The notes beneath the pieces are model-generated. The model was given only the letters and a program-made list of their open reading frames with translations. It searched no databases and was not told the DNA's origin. Both the position numbers and the translations under genes were made by a program. This document shows, in pieces, positions 43,177-52,711 of a stretch of 57,577 nt of DNA. The DNA is taken from assembly GCA_019119145.1 (NCBI GenBank), contig DWXR01000009.1, positions 1 to 57,577 of the forward strand, read 5' to 3'. Position 1 is the stretch's first letter; every line of letters begins with the position of its first letter. The stretch comes from Hominenteromicrobium gallistercoris. Lineage in GTDB: Bacteria > Bacillota > Clostridia > Oscillospirales > Acutalibacteraceae.

Positions 43177-44196
43177 TCAGCGGATGGGCGGCAGATAGCC
43201 GACTTTCCGCATGGCCTTCTGCAGCGTGCGGCGCGCGATCGCCTCGGCGCGCGGCGCGGCCTCGCTGTAGCATTTCTCGAGGTAGGCCTTGTCCTTGACA
43301 AACTCGTTGTAGCGGGCCTGGATCGGCGCGAGCTCGCCGACGACGACCTCGCCGACGGCGGTCTTGAAGTCGCCGTAGCCGCGGCCGTCGAATTCCCGCT
43401 CGATTTCGCCGTAGCTTTTGCCGGTGATGCAGCTGTAAATGCCCATCAGGTTGTTGATGCCGTCCTTGCCCTCGGCGTAGCGCACGCAGGCTTCGCTGTC
43501 CGTCACAGCGCGCTTGAACTTCTTCATGATCTGGTCCGGCGTGTCGAGCATCGTGATGAAGCTCGCGGTATTGTCGTCGGACTTGCTCATCTTCTTCGTC
43601 GGGTCCTGCAGCGACATGATGCGCGCGCCGGTTTTCGGGATCAGCCCCTCCGGCACGACGAAGGTCGGCGAGTAGAGCCCGTTGAAGCGCTCGGCCACGT
43701 CGCGCGCGAGCTCGAGGTGCTGCTTCTGGTCGGCGCCGACCGGCACGTAATCCGCGTTGTAGAGCAGGATGTCGGCCGCCATCAGGCACGGGTAGGTGAA
43801 CAGGCCGGCGTTGACGTTGTCGGCGTGCTTCGCGGACTTATCCTTGAACTGCGTCATGCGGGAGAGCTCGCCGAACTGCGTGTAGCAGTTGAGGATCCAG
43901 GCGAGCTGCGCGTGCTCCGGCACCTGGCTCTGGATGAAGAAAATGCTCTGTTCGGGGTCGATGCCGAGCGCGAGCATCATCGCGTAGGCCGAGAGCGTGT
44001 TTTTGCGGAACGCGGCCGGCTCCTGCCGCACGGTGATCGCGTGCAGGTCGGCCAGCGCATAGACGCATTCGTAGTCGTCCTGCAGGGCGACGAAGTTCTT
44101 GAGCGCGCCGAGATAGTTGCCGAGCGTAAAGACGCCGGTCGGCTGGATCATGCTCAGAACGCGTTTCTTTTTGATTTCTGCTGTGTTTTCCATCAT
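43177..44196 (-). CDS. trpS: Tryptophan-tRNA ligase
   Basis: A 339-residue class I synthetase that charges tRNA-Trp. QPTGVFTLGNYLGA contains the HIGH-type motif (TLGN), and KMSKSDDN is the KMSKS loop. Start ATG 44196 follows AAGGATGG. It is second gene behind the Trp T-box leader, 73 bases after the aminotransferase. Confidence 0.96.
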   Translation of the reverse strand: MMENTAEIKKKRVLSMIQPTGVFTLGNYLGALKNFVALQDDYECVYALADLHAITVRQEPAAFRKNTLSAYAMMLALGIDPEQSIFFIQSQVPEHAQLAWILNCYTQFGELSRMTQFKDKSAKHADNVNAGLFTYPCLMAADILLYNADYVPVGADQKQHLELARDVAERFNGLYSPTFVVPEGLIPKTGARIMSLQDPTKKMSKSDDNTASFITMLDTPDQIMKKFKRAVTDSEACVRYAEGKDGINNLMGIYSCITGKSYGEIEREFDGRGYGDFKTAVGEVVVGELAPIQARYNEFVKDKAYLEKCYSEAAPRAEAIARRTLQKAMRKVGYLPPIR

Positions 44197-44269
44197 GGTT
44201 ATCCATCCTTCATCTGCCGGAGAGGCCGCAGTGCGGCGCGCCCGGCGAATATATCGAGTTTATGCGGCG

Positions 44270-45457
44270 TTAAATCATTTCGCGGACCGCCTCGCCGAGC
44301 AGCTCGATGCCTTTCTGGAGCTGTTCGTCGGTCGGTGTGGAGAAGTTGATGCGGAACGCGTCGCAGGGCTCGTTCTCATCGGTGAGGAACGCGGTGCCCG
44401 GTACGACGCAGACCTTCTTTTCAAGCGCCTTCTGGACGAACGCCTGCATGTCGACGCCCGCCGGCAGGTGGCACCAGGCGAAGAGGCCGCCGTCGAACGG
44501 GTCCCAGGTGATGTGCGGCGCGAGGTTCTTCTCCATCAGGTCGAGCAGGAAGGCGCGCTTCTTCGTGTAGAGCGCGCGCAGGCCGTCGAGGTGCGCCTCG
44601 TAGTCGTACTCGGTCATGAAGCGGTGGCAGAGCACCTGCGACCAGATATTCGTGTGCACGTCCTGGCCCTGCTTGCAGACGGTCATCTTGGCGAGCACCG
44701 GCTTCGGGCCGATCGCGTAGCCGACGCGCATGCCCGGGGAGATGACCTTCGAGAACGAGCCGGCGTAGAGCACGATGCCCTCCTCGTCGAAGGACTTGAT
44801 CGTCGGCAGCGCCTCGCCGGCATAGCGCAGGTCGCCGTAGGGGTTGTCCTCGAGGATCATCACGCCGTACTGCTTGGCGAGATCGTACAGCTTTTTGCGC
44901 TTCTCGAGGCTCATCGTGATGCCGGAGGGGTTCTGGAAATTCGGGATCGTGTAGATGAACTTGACGTTTTTCTCCGTCCGGAGCGCCTTTTCGAGCGCTT
45001 CCATGTTCATGCCGTCCGTGTCCATCGGGATGCCGACGAGCTTCGCGCGGTAGGAGCGGAAGTCGTTCAGCGTGCCGATGAAGCTCGGCGCTTCGGTCAG
45101 CACGGTTTCGCCCTCGTTCAGGATGGACTTCGTGAACAGGTCCATGATCTGCTGGGCGCCGCTCGTGATCAGGATGTCGTCGAAATCGCGGCCGGTGTTG
45201 TGCTTTTCCCGCATGTAGGCGCGCAGGTGGTCGCGCAGCGGCGTGTAGCCCTCGGTCGTGCTGTACTGCAGCGCGAGGATCGGGTTCTCCGCCATCAGCT
45301 TTGCGGAGATCTCGGCGAGCGGCTTTACCGGGAAGGCTTCCGGCGCCGGGTTGCCCGCGGAGAGCGAGATGTACGTCGGGTCGGCGGCATATTTGAAGAT
45401 CTCGCGGATCGCGGAGGGCTTCAGGGTCAGGACGCGTTCTGAAAATTTGTACTCCAT
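44270..45457 (-). CDS. Class I/II PLP aminotransferase under Trp T-box control
   Basis: A 395-residue fold-type I aminotransferase of the group including LysN (2-aminoadipate) and aromatic aminotransferases. SLSAGNPAPEAFP at the N-terminus, TIPNFQNPSGITMS, LEDNPYGDLRY (Asp contacts the PLP nitrogen), the Schiff-base Lys in GSFSKVISPGMRVG, and the carboxylate-binding RINFS arginine are all present. From sequence alone the amino acid is unclear. Its place between a T-box with a UGG specifier and trpS strongly suggests tryptophan/indolepyruvate or another aromatic amino acid. ATG 45457 follows GGAAA; the T-box terminator lies 62-106 bases upstream. Confidence 0.88.
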   Translation of the reverse strand: MEYKFSERVLTLKPSAIREIFKYAADPTYISLSAGNPAPEAFPVKPLAEISAKLMAENPILALQYSTTEGYTPLRDHLRAYMREKHNTGRDFDDILITSGAQQIMDLFTKSILNEGETVLTEAPSFIGTLNDFRSYRAKLVGIPMDTDGMNMEALEKALRTEKNVKFIYTIPNFQNPSGITMSLEKRKKLYDLAKQYGVMILEDNPYGDLRYAGEALPTIKSFDEEGIVLYAGSFSKVISPGMRVGYAIGPKPVLAKMTVCKQGQDVHTNIWSQVLCHRFMTEYDYEAHLDGLRALYTKKRAFLLDLMEKNLAPHITWDPFDGGLFAWCHLPAGVDMQAFVQKALEKKVCVVPGTAFLTDENEPCDAFRINFSTPTDEQLQKGIELLGEAVREMI

Positions 45458-45518
45458 AGTGATTTTCCTTTCTATATGATGTTTAGATAATAGTGAACAT
45501 GCGGGGAAGCGGCGCGGC

Positions 45519-45757
45519 GGAAATAAAAGAAGCCTCCTGTCCCAAAACAAGGGACAGGAGGCTGAATTCCTGCGGTACCACCCAAATTGGCGCACAGCGC
45601 CCGCTCAAAGCCTTAACGCGGCAGACGTCGGGCGATTTTCCCGCCCGCCCTCCTGGGTCCATTCGCCGTGCCGCACGCGCTCCGTTTCCACCGCCGGGAG
45701 CTCTCTGCGCCGTCCTTGGCACGGGTACTCTTCCCAATCTCAGGTTTTCTGGATATT
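45519..45757 (-). ncRNA. T-box riboswitch, specifier UGG (Trp)
   Basis: The minus-strand leader has all T-box landmarks. Stem I carries AGAGTA (45726-45731) and AGAGAG (45701-45706), with upper arms 45718-45724 and 45666-45672 pairing perfectly. The 3' side of the specifier loop reads GAA-UGG-A, placing a Trp codon at 45659-45661. The T-box sequence GGGTGGTACCGC is at 45572-45583. The terminator has perfect 13-bp arms (45551-45563 and 45531-45543) and a T-rich tail to 45519. Uncharged tRNA-Trp should stabilise the antiterminator and switch on the aminotransferase-trpS operon. Confidence 0.92.
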
Positions 45758-45763
45758 ACCGAT

Positions 45764-45792
45764 ATTCTATGCTCTTTTTCGGGTTTTGTCAA
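45764..45792 (-). promoter_or_regulatory. Promoter of the T-box operon
   Basis: Minus-strand TTGACA (45787-45792), 17-bp spacer, TAGAAT (45764-45769), just before the T-box leader. Confidence 0.85.
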
Positions 45793-46007
45793 GTGCCCCA
45801 AAAACTTTGCGCGCTTTTTCGAAGCGCTGTCCCGCACGCGCGACACGAACGGCGGGCAATCCGCAAAACATTCAAAAAACGGCCTGCGGGATTCGCGTTT
45901 TCCTGCGGCGCCTCCTCCGTATAATGGTTCTACAGCTTACGGGTGACGGTAAGTTACAGGAATCAGCGGCGTGCGGCGCGCACACCCGAAAGAAAGGAAG
46001 AGGACGT

Positions 46008-48332
46008 ATGAATATGGAAGAAAACACTTTGCAGCGGGTGCGGGACAGGCTGCGCGAGGCGCTTTCGGTGCCGTATGTGCAGAAGGCGGTTCTGCTGGGC
46101 ATTGCGGCGCTTTCGGGCTTTCTCTCGGCGCGGGGGCTCGTTTTCGGCAAGTACGCGCCGTTTGCGGCGGCCGCCGCGGCCGCGGCGCCGTTCCCGGCGA
46201 TGTGGGCGGTGATCCTCGGCGGCGCGGTCGGCTACCTGATCCCGGCGCCGGTCGACGTGCCCGCGCGGTACATCGCGGCGCTGCTCGCCGTCGGCGCGAT
46301 CCGCTGGTCGCTCTCCGAGCTGAAGGCGGTGCGCGAGCACCCGGTCTTTGCGCCGGCCGCGGCGTTCCTGCCGCTGCTCGCGACGGGCGTCACGATGGTG
46401 CTGATCAACGGCTCGCTCGCCAATGTGGCGGCCATGTACGTCGCCGAGTCGTTCCTCGCCGGCGGCACCGCGTATTTCCTGCGGCGCGCCGTGCGGCTGA
46501 TTGAGACGCGGCGGGAGAGCGCCGTGTTCGACAGCGGCGACGTGGCGGCGGTCGTCGTCTCGCTCGGCGTTCTGCTGCTCTCGTTCTCCGGGCTGACGGT
46601 CGCCGGCGTCTCGGTCGGCCGCGTGCTGATCGTGCTGACGATCCTCGTCTGCGCGCGGCACGGCGGGCTTTCGGGCGGCGCGGTGGCCGGCATCGCGGCG
46701 GGCGCCGTGCAGGGGCTTTCGACCGCCGGGCTCTCCTACCTCTCCGGGGCGTACGGCCTCGGCGGCCTGATGGCGGGCGTCTTTTCGCCGCTCGGGAAGA
46801 TCGCCGTGGCGGTGGCGTTCGTCATCTCCAACGGCATCGCCTCGCTGCAGGTCAGCGGCACAATGCAGGCCTTTTACGGTGCGGTCGAGGTGGCGGCCGC
46901 GTCCATCCTCTACATGCTTCTGCCGCAGAGCCGGCGGCTTTCGAACCTCTTCGCCGTGCGCCGGGACAAGCTGCCGGGCGATTCGCTGCGCAAGAACGTG
47001 ATCCTGCGGCTGCGCTATGCGTCGGACGCGATGCGCGGCGCGTCCGACGCGGTGGACAAGATCTCAAAAAAGCTGCAGGACACGGCGGCGGACGACCTGC
47101 CGGGCGTCTACGGGCGCGCGGCGGAGAAGGTCTGCGCCGGGTGCAGCCAGTGCGCCGTGTGCTGGCGCAAGAACAAGGACGAGACGCAGAAGAGCTTTTC
47201 GCGGCTGAGCTACCCGCTGCGCGAGCACGGGCGCATCGACCGCAGCGATTTCGACGTGCCGTTTCTGACGCGCTGCGGTCGGGCGGGGGAGATCCGCGAC
47301 GCGGTGAACGGGGAGTACAGGGAGCTGCTTGCCAAGGAGAGCGCCAGAATGCGCGCCGAGCAGGTGCGCGCCGTCGTGGAGGAGCACTTCCGCTCGACCG
47401 CGCAGATGCTCGGCGATATGGCCGAGGAATTCGAGCAGTACCAGCGCTTTGACGAGGAGAGCGCCGAACAGGTGCGCGAGGTGCTGCGCCGCCGCGAATT
47501 AACGCCGATCGAGGTCTGCTGCCGCATCGACAAGTTCGGCCGCATGACGGTGGAGGCACATGTGCTGCGCCCGCGCGGCGTGCACATCAACAAGGGGCAG
47601 CTCACGCGCGAGATCTCCTCGGCCTGCGGGCGCACGTTTGCGCAGCCGAGCGTGGCGGCGGCCGGCGAGCGCATCAAGCTGCAGATGTGCCAGAAGCCGG
47701 TCTACGCGGTCGAGCGCGGCTTCGCCCAGCACGCGGCCGGCGGCGCTTCGCTCTGCGGCGACTGCGCGGCTTCGTTTACGGACGGCAGCGGGCGGTACTT
47801 CGCGCTGCTCAGCGACGGCATGGGCACCGGCGGCCGGGCCGCCGTGGACGGCACGATGACGGCCTCGATGGCGCACTCGCTCCTGAAGGCGGGCATCGGC
47901 TTTGAGAGCACGCTGCGCATGATCAACTCCGCGATGCTCGCGAAGGGCGGCGAGGAATCGCTCGCGACGCTCGACATCGCCTGCATCGACCTGTTCACCG
48001 GCGAGACGCAGCTGCGAAAGGCGGGCGCGGCGGGCACCGTGCTGCGCCGCCGCACGAAGGCGGAGTATCTGGAGGCGAAGAGCGTGCCGGTCGGCATTCT
48101 GCCGGAGATCCGCTTTGCGCGCAGCGAAAAGCATCTGGAGTCCGGCGATCTGCTCGTCATGGTCTCGGACGGCGTGACCGCGGCGGGCACCGAGTGGCTC
48201 TGCGACCTCGTCTCGAATTTTGCGGAGGACGACCCGCAGATTCTGGCGGAGCAGATCGTCGACCGGGCGGTGCACGACCGCGCCGATGGGCACGAGGACG
48301 ACGTGAGCGCGATGGTGCTGCGCATACAGTGA
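46008..48332 (+). CDS. spoIIE: Stage II sporulation protein E (SpoIIE phosphatase)
   Basis: A 774-residue membrane phosphatase. About ten membrane helices lie in 1-310. A central regulatory/FtsZ-interacting region (about 320-560) includes a CxxCxxC-like cysteine group (CAGCSQCAVC). The PP2C-type domain follows, with LLSDGMGTGGRA and MVSDGVTAAG metal-site aspartates. SpoIIE dephosphorylates SpoIIAA in the forespore to release sigma-F and localises at the polar septum. It marks the organism's lineage as spore-forming. ATG 46008 follows AAAGGAAGAGG. A TATAAT (45920-45925) lacks a good -35, consistent with an activated promoter; no convincing Spo0A box was found. Confidence 0.95.
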   Translation: MNMEENTLQRVRDRLREALSVPYVQKAVLLGIAALSGFLSARGLVFGKYAPFAAAAAAAAPFPAMWAVILGGAVGYLIPAPVDVPARYIAALLAVGAIRWSLSELKAVREHPVFAPAAAFLPLLATGVTMVLINGSLANVAAMYVAESFLAGGTAYFLRRAVRLIETRRESAVFDSGDVAAVVVSLGVLLLSFSGLTVAGVSVGRVLIVLTILVCARHGGLSGGAVAGIAAGAVQGLSTAGLSYLSGAYGLGGLMAGVFSPLGKIAVAVAFVISNGIASLQVSGTMQAFYGAVEVAAASILYMLLPQSRRLSNLFAVRRDKLPGDSLRKNVILRLRYASDAMRGASDAVDKISKKLQDTAADDLPGVYGRAAEKVCAGCSQCAVCWRKNKDETQKSFSRLSYPLREHGRIDRSDFDVPFLTRCGRAGEIRDAVNGEYRELLAKESARMRAEQVRAVVEEHFRSTAQMLGDMAEEFEQYQRFDEESAEQVREVLRRRELTPIEVCCRIDKFGRMTVEAHVLRPRGVHINKGQLTREISSACGRTFAQPSVAAAGERIKLQMCQKPVYAVERGFAQHAAGGASLCGDCAASFTDGSGRYFALLSDGMGTGGRAAVDGTMTASMAHSLLKAGIGFESTLRMINSAMLAKGGEESLATLDIACIDLFTGETQLRKAGAAGTVLRRRTKAEYLEAKSVPVGILPEIRFARSEKHLESGDLLVMVSDGVTAAGTEWLCDLVSNFAEDDPQILAEQIVDRAVHDRADGHEDDVSAMVLRIQ

Positions 48333-48385
48333 TCCTTTTGCCCCGCGGTGAAAAAAGCGCGCGCCTTTTCTGTGTAGGATTACCA

Positions 48386-48414
48386 TTGCATACGCAGGCA
48401 GTTTGCGGTATAAT
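48386..48414 (+). promoter_or_regulatory. malQ promoter
   Basis: TTGCAT (48386-48391), 17-bp spacer, TATAAT (48409-48414), about 66 bases before malQ. Confidence 0.85.
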
Positions 48415-48480
48415 TGTACAAGATTGTCAGGGTAATTCGCCTGAAAATTGAGAATTTCATTCAAAAGAGAGTGATCATAC

Positions 48481-49989
48481 ATGGACAAACGCGCAAGCGG
48501 CGTGCTGATGCACGTCTCCTCGCTGCCGGGCGCCTACGGCATCGGCAGCTTCGGTAAGGAGGCCCGGCAGTTCATCGACTTTTTGAGCGACGCCGGGTGC
48601 ACCTACTGGCAGGTGCTGCCCTTCACGCCGACCGACGCCTACAACTCCCCCTACGCGAGCATTTCCGCCTTTGCGGGCAACCGGAATTTCATCGACCTCG
48701 AGCAGCTCCGCGACGAGGGTCTCCTGACCGACGACGAGCTGCGCGACCAGATGTACGCGAACCCGTACTCCGCGGCGTTCGATTTTCTGGAGATCCGCCG
48801 CATTCCGGTGCTGTACCGCGCGTTCACGCGCACCGATGAAGCGTACCGCGACAAGGTGCGCGCGTTTGCGAAGGAGAACGAAAGCTGGCTGCCCGACTAC
48901 GCGCTGTACGTGATCCTGAAGGAGGCCAACATCGGCGCCGAGTGGTACGACTGGACCGACGAGGACCTGAAGTTCCACCGGCCGGAGGCGGTCGCCGCCG
49001 CGATGGAGGAGCACGCGGAGACGATCCTGTTCATGGAGTTCATCCAGTACGTGTTCTTCGAGCAGTGGAAAAAGGTCAAGCAGTACGCGAACGAGCGCGG
49101 TGTCGAGATCATCGGCGACCTGCCGATGTACGTCGCGCGCAACAGCGCCGATGTCTGGGCGAACCGCCACCTCTTCGACCTTTCGGAGGACGGCGAGCCG
49201 AAAAACGTGGCGGGCGTGCCGCCGGATTATTTCAGCGAATTCGGCCAGAAGTGGGGCAACCCGCTCTACAACTGGAAGGCGATGCAGGCGGACGGCTACC
49301 GCTGGTGGATGGACCGCCTCGGCGCGTGCTTCAAGCTGTTCGACGCCGTGCGCATCGACCATTTCCGCGCGTTTTCCGCCTACTGGGCGGTGCCCGCGGA
49401 GGCGGAGACCGCGAAGGAGGGCAAGTGGATCGACGGCCCGAAGACCGATTTCTTCGACACGGTGAACCGCACGTTCAAGAACCCGAAGATCATCGCCGAG
49501 GACCTCGGCATCATCGACGAGGGCGTCATCGACCTGCTCGAAAAGACGGGCCTGCCCTGCATGCGCGTGATGCAGTTCGGCTTTATGGAGCAGCAGGACA
49601 ACATGCACCTGCCGCACAACTACCCAAAAAACTGCGTGGCGTACACCGGCACGCACGACAACAACACGGTGCTCGGCTGGCTGTGGGAGGCGCTCCCGCA
49701 CGAGCGCGCGCATGCGCTCGAGTACTGCGGCTTCCCGGGCGGCGACTGGGCCGTGGGCGGCAGCAACAGCGCCTCGTGCCGCGCGATGATCCGCACGCTC
49801 TGGCAGAGCCCGGCGAACACGGTGATCGTGCCGGTGCAGGACCTGTGCGGCTTCGGCAAGGACACGAAGATGAACGTGCCCGGCGTGCCGAACGGCAACT
49901 GGGCGTTCCGGCTCTCGCAGGAGCAGATGGACGGCATCGACAAGGACTGGCTCCGGAAGCTCAACCAGATCTATTACCGCGCGAAGTAA
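48481..49989 (+). CDS. malQ: 4-alpha-glucanotransferase (GH77, amylomaltase)
   Basis: A 502-residue GH77 enzyme that transfers alpha-1,4-glucans between chains in maltodextrin or glycogen metabolism. RASGVLMHVSSLPGAYGIGS opens the protein; FDAVRIDHFR holds the nucleophile Asp, IAEDLG the acid/base Glu, and YTGTHDNNT the third acidic residue. No signal peptide. It has its own promoter and a strong terminator. Confidence 0.96.
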   Translation: MDKRASGVLMHVSSLPGAYGIGSFGKEARQFIDFLSDAGCTYWQVLPFTPTDAYNSPYASISAFAGNRNFIDLEQLRDEGLLTDDELRDQMYANPYSAAFDFLEIRRIPVLYRAFTRTDEAYRDKVRAFAKENESWLPDYALYVILKEANIGAEWYDWTDEDLKFHRPEAVAAAMEEHAETILFMEFIQYVFFEQWKKVKQYANERGVEIIGDLPMYVARNSADVWANRHLFDLSEDGEPKNVAGVPPDYFSEFGQKWGNPLYNWKAMQADGYRWWMDRLGACFKLFDAVRIDHFRAFSAYWAVPAEAETAKEGKWIDGPKTDFFDTVNRTFKNPKIIAEDLGIIDEGVIDLLEKTGLPCMRVMQFGFMEQQDNMHLPHNYPKNCVAYTGTHDNNTVLGWLWEALPHERAHALEYCGFPGGDWAVGGSNSASCRAMIRTLWQSPANTVIVPVQDLCGFGKDTKMNVPGVPNGNWAFRLSQEQMDGIDKDWLRKLNQIYYRAK

Positions 49990-50026
49990 TCGCGGAGCGA
50001 AATATAACCGTGCAGATTTGTGCGCG

Positions 50027-50060
50027 AAAAAGCCGACGGAGGGCGCTCCGTCGGCTTTTT
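50027..50060. terminator. Bidirectional terminator between malQ and the AraC gene
   Basis: Perfect 14-bp arms 50027-50040 and 50047-50060 beginning AAAAA and ending TTTTT. Confidence 0.92.
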
Positions 50061-50174
50061 GTATGGGGCCGGGCCGTCTGCGGGCAGGCGCGGGGGAAGC
50101 CCGCGTGCGCCGGACAGCGGGGGCACGAAAAGCGTTACGGCGCTGTCGGGCGGAAAGGCCGGACGCGCCGGGGG

Positions 50175-51020
50175 CTACAGCTTCTGCTTCCGGTAGCGGC
50201 TGGGGCTCATGCCGTAGGCCTTGCGGAACGCGTTCGAAAAGTGCTCGGGCGAGGAAAAGCCCAGCGCTTCGGCGATTTCCGCGATGTGCCGGCGGCTGTC
50301 CCGCAGCATCGCGACGGCGGCCGAGAGCCGCGCCTCCTGCTTTTTCTGCTGGAAGGTGCTGCCGTAGTAGCTTTTCAGCAGCCGCTGGGTCTGGCGCGGG
50401 CTGAACTGCAGGCGGTTGGCGAGCGTCTGCAGCGTCAGCGTGCGGTACTCGTACAGGAAGCATTCCTCGATGATGAAGGGGACCTGGTCGGCGCCGCCGG
50501 GGCCGGCCTTCGGGGGATCGGCCGGCTCCTCCGCTTCGTAGACGCGGACGAGCCGGAGGATCAGCTGGCTGAGCAGGAGCCGCACCTGAAGCGGATAGCC
50601 GGTGCGCTTCTGCGCGAATTCGCGGAAAATGCGCTGGAAAATGGCGCGGACCTCCCCGTCGTCCCGGCCGAACCAGAACGGCGTGCCGCAGAACGCGCGC
50701 GCGACGGGGGACGGCGTTTTGCCGCGGTTTTCCACGCGCAGGTAAACGCAGTACTCCTGCATCGGGTTTTCCGCGTCGGGGAGCTGCGCGTGGAGGACGT
50801 GCGGCCCGGTGACGAAAAGCGCGTCGGGCCCGATCGCGTAGCTGCCGTGCGTGGTCTGCAGCGTGCCCCGCCCCGCGGGGATGAAGTGGATCTCGTAGCA
50901 GCCGGTGCCGTGGCTGTGCGCGGGCATCGCCTGCAGGAAAGGCGCGAATATGATGTTGACCGCCCACACGGACATGCCGTCCAGCTCAAACGGCGCGTCG
51001 AGGCTGTACTGTGCCGGCAT
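50175..51020 (-). CDS. AraC family regulator with cupin sensor domain
   Basis: A 281-residue regulator. The N-terminal cupin (about 15-100; PAHSHGTGCYEIHFIPAG) senses a small ligand. The C-terminal AraC domain (about 185-281) has two helix-turn-helix motifs, TLQTLANRLQFSPRQTQRLL and HIAEIAEALGFSSPEHFSNAF. Such proteins usually activate sugar-use genes. It is divergent from the GH29 fucosidase gene with a 204-base shared region, so fucoside-dependent control of that gene is a reasonable inference. ATG 51020 follows AAAGGAGG. Confidence 0.92.
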   Translation of the reverse strand: MPAQYSLDAPFELDGMSVWAVNIIFAPFLQAMPAHSHGTGCYEIHFIPAGRGTLQTTHGSYAIGPDALFVTGPHVLHAQLPDAENPMQEYCVYLRVENRGKTPSPVARAFCGTPFWFGRDDGEVRAIFQRIFREFAQKRTGYPLQVRLLLSQLILRLVRVYEAEEPADPPKAGPGGADQVPFIIEECFLYEYRTLTLQTLANRLQFSPRQTQRLLKSYYGSTFQQKKQEARLSAAVAMLRDSRRHIAEIAEALGFSSPEHFSNAFRKAYGMSPSRYRKQKL

Positions 51021-51156
51021 GGTCTTTCCTCCTTTTGCGCGGCCTGCGCGTCTTGCGCCGCGGCCGTTTTTTTCAGTTTAGCACGACCGGCGGGGCAAGT
51101 CCAGAAAAATCTGCAAAAAGACGACAAAGCCTGCGCGAAATTGGCAGGTTCTTTTC

Positions 51157-51184
51157 TTGAAAGTCCGGCCCGGCCTGCTATAAT
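51157..51184 (+). promoter_or_regulatory. Promoter of the GH29 operon
   Basis: TTGAAA (51157-51162), 16-bp spacer, TATAAT (51179-51184) with an upstream TG. On the minus strand a weak TGGACT/TGC-TAAACT pair just left of it may serve the AraC gene. Confidence 0.8.
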
Positions 51185-51224
51185 TTTGGAAGAATCCACA
51201 CACAGATCAGGGAGGAGAAGCAGT

Positions 51225-52700
51225 ATGTATGACAAGACGGCGGCGCTGCGCCGCATCGATGCGGTGATCGCGCAGGGCCCGTACACCGACACGTGGGAAT
51301 CGCTGTCCGGCTGGCAGCCGCCCAAATGGTACCGCAATGCGAAGTTCGGCATTTTTATCCACTGGGGCGTTTACAGCGTGCCGGCGTTTGAAAACGAATG
51401 GTATCCGCGCAACATGTACATCGAGGGCTCGAAGGCGTTCGAGCACCATGTGAAGACGTACGGCGCGCACAAGGACTTCGGCTACAAGGACTTTATCCCG
51501 CTGTTCCGGGCGGAGAAGTTCGACCCGGCCGCGTGGGCCGCGCTCTTCAGGCGCGCGGGCGCGCGGTACGTGGTGCCGGTCGCGGAGCACCACGACGGGT
51601 TCCAGATGTACAAATCCGAGTTGTCCCGCTGGAACGCCGCCGAGATGGGGCCGAAGCGCGACGTTGTCGGCGAGCTGAAGGCCGCCGTGGAGGCGGAGGG
51701 GATGACGCTCGGCGTCTCCTCCCACCGCATCGAGCACTGGTTCTTTATGGGGCACGGCAAGGACTTCGAGAGCGACATCCCGCAGAACCCGGACCGCGAC
51801 GATTTGTACTGGCCCTCGATGGCGTCGCCGGAGAACACCGACGACGTGTTCGGCGCGCCCGGCCCGGATGAGGAATTCCTCGACGACTGGCTGGTGCGCA
51901 CCTGCGAGCTGATCGACCGCTACCGCCCGCGCATTCTCTATTTCGACTGGTGGATCCAGCACGCGAACGCGAAGCCGTACCTCAAAAAACTCGCCGCCTA
52001 CTACTACAACCGCGCCGCGGAATGGGGCGTGGAGGTCGCGATCGACTACAAGCACGACGCGTTCCTGTTCGGCACCGCGGTGCCGGACATCGAGCGCGGG
52101 CAGATGGCGGACATCAAGCCGTATTTCTGGCAGACCGATACGGCGATCGCGCTGAACTCGTGGTGCTACACCGAGAACAACGACTTCCGCCCGGCGGCGG
52201 ACATCCTGTGCGACCTCGTGGACATCGTGAGCAAGAACGGCTGCCTGCTGCTCAACGTCGGCCCGAAGGCGGACGGCACGATCTCCGACGAGGACACGGC
52301 GGTGCTGACGGCGATCGGCGACTGGCTGGCGGTCAACGGTGAGGCGATCTACGACACGCACGTGTGGAAGACGTTCGGCGAGGGCCCGACGAAGGTGCAG
52401 GACGGCCATTTCTCGGACGCGGTCAAGAAGAACTTCACGAGCGCGGACTTCCGCTTCACGGCGAAGGGCGACAAGCTGTACGCCGCCGCGATGAAGGCGA
52501 GCGAAAGCGGTGCATACTGCATCCGCTCGCTGCGCATGCAGGCGCACACGGCCGGCACGGTGTTCCACGGCCTTGTCGAGCGCGTCGAGGTGCTGGGGAC
52601 GGACGAGGCGCCCGTGTGGACGCGCGACGCGGAGGGCCTGCACATCCGCACGGATTTCAGCGCGGAAGGCCCGGTCGTTTTCCGCATCACGCTGGGCTGA
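51225..52700 (+). CDS. GH29 alpha-L-fucosidase
   Basis: A 491-residue retaining alpha-L-fucosidase without signal peptide. GIFIHWGVYSVPAFENEWYPRNM opens the barrel, EHHDGFQMY follows, and Asp241 in LYFDWW is the expected nucleophile. A C-terminal beta-sandwich (about 380-491) is typical. It releases fucose from host glycans or plant oligosaccharides taken into the cell. ATG 51225 follows GGGAGGAG. No fucose isomerase or transporter gene is nearby. The frame is open for over 2 kb upstream, through malQ, but that is a GC effect. Confidence 0.93.
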   Translation: MYDKTAALRRIDAVIAQGPYTDTWESLSGWQPPKWYRNAKFGIFIHWGVYSVPAFENEWYPRNMYIEGSKAFEHHVKTYGAHKDFGYKDFIPLFRAEKFDPAAWAALFRRAGARYVVPVAEHHDGFQMYKSELSRWNAAEMGPKRDVVGELKAAVEAEGMTLGVSSHRIEHWFFMGHGKDFESDIPQNPDRDDLYWPSMASPENTDDVFGAPGPDEEFLDDWLVRTCELIDRYRPRILYFDWWIQHANAKPYLKKLAAYYYNRAAEWGVEVAIDYKHDAFLFGTAVPDIERGQMADIKPYFWQTDTAIALNSWCYTENNDFRPAADILCDLVDIVSKNGCLLLNVGPKADGTISDEDTAVLTAIGDWLAVNGEAIYDTHVWKTFGEGPTKVQDGHFSDAVKKNFTSADFRFTAKGDKLYAAAMKASESGAYCIRSLRMQAHTAGTVFHGLVERVEVLGTDEAPVWTRDAEGLHIRTDFSAEGPVVFRITLG

Positions 52701-52711
52701 GGGCGCGGCGG

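Noticed and set aside
45810..45930. Possible Spo0A boxes upstream of spoIIE (TTTCGAA-like sites)
   Set aside because: Sites differ from TGNCGAA at key positions and their spacing to the TATAAT is not convincing.
48942..52700. A 1252-codon continuous open frame running from inside malQ into the fucosidase gene
   Set aside because: Only 51225-52700 has family motifs, a promoter and a ribosome site; upstream it is a GC-driven open shadow frame of malQ and of the AraC gene on the other strand.
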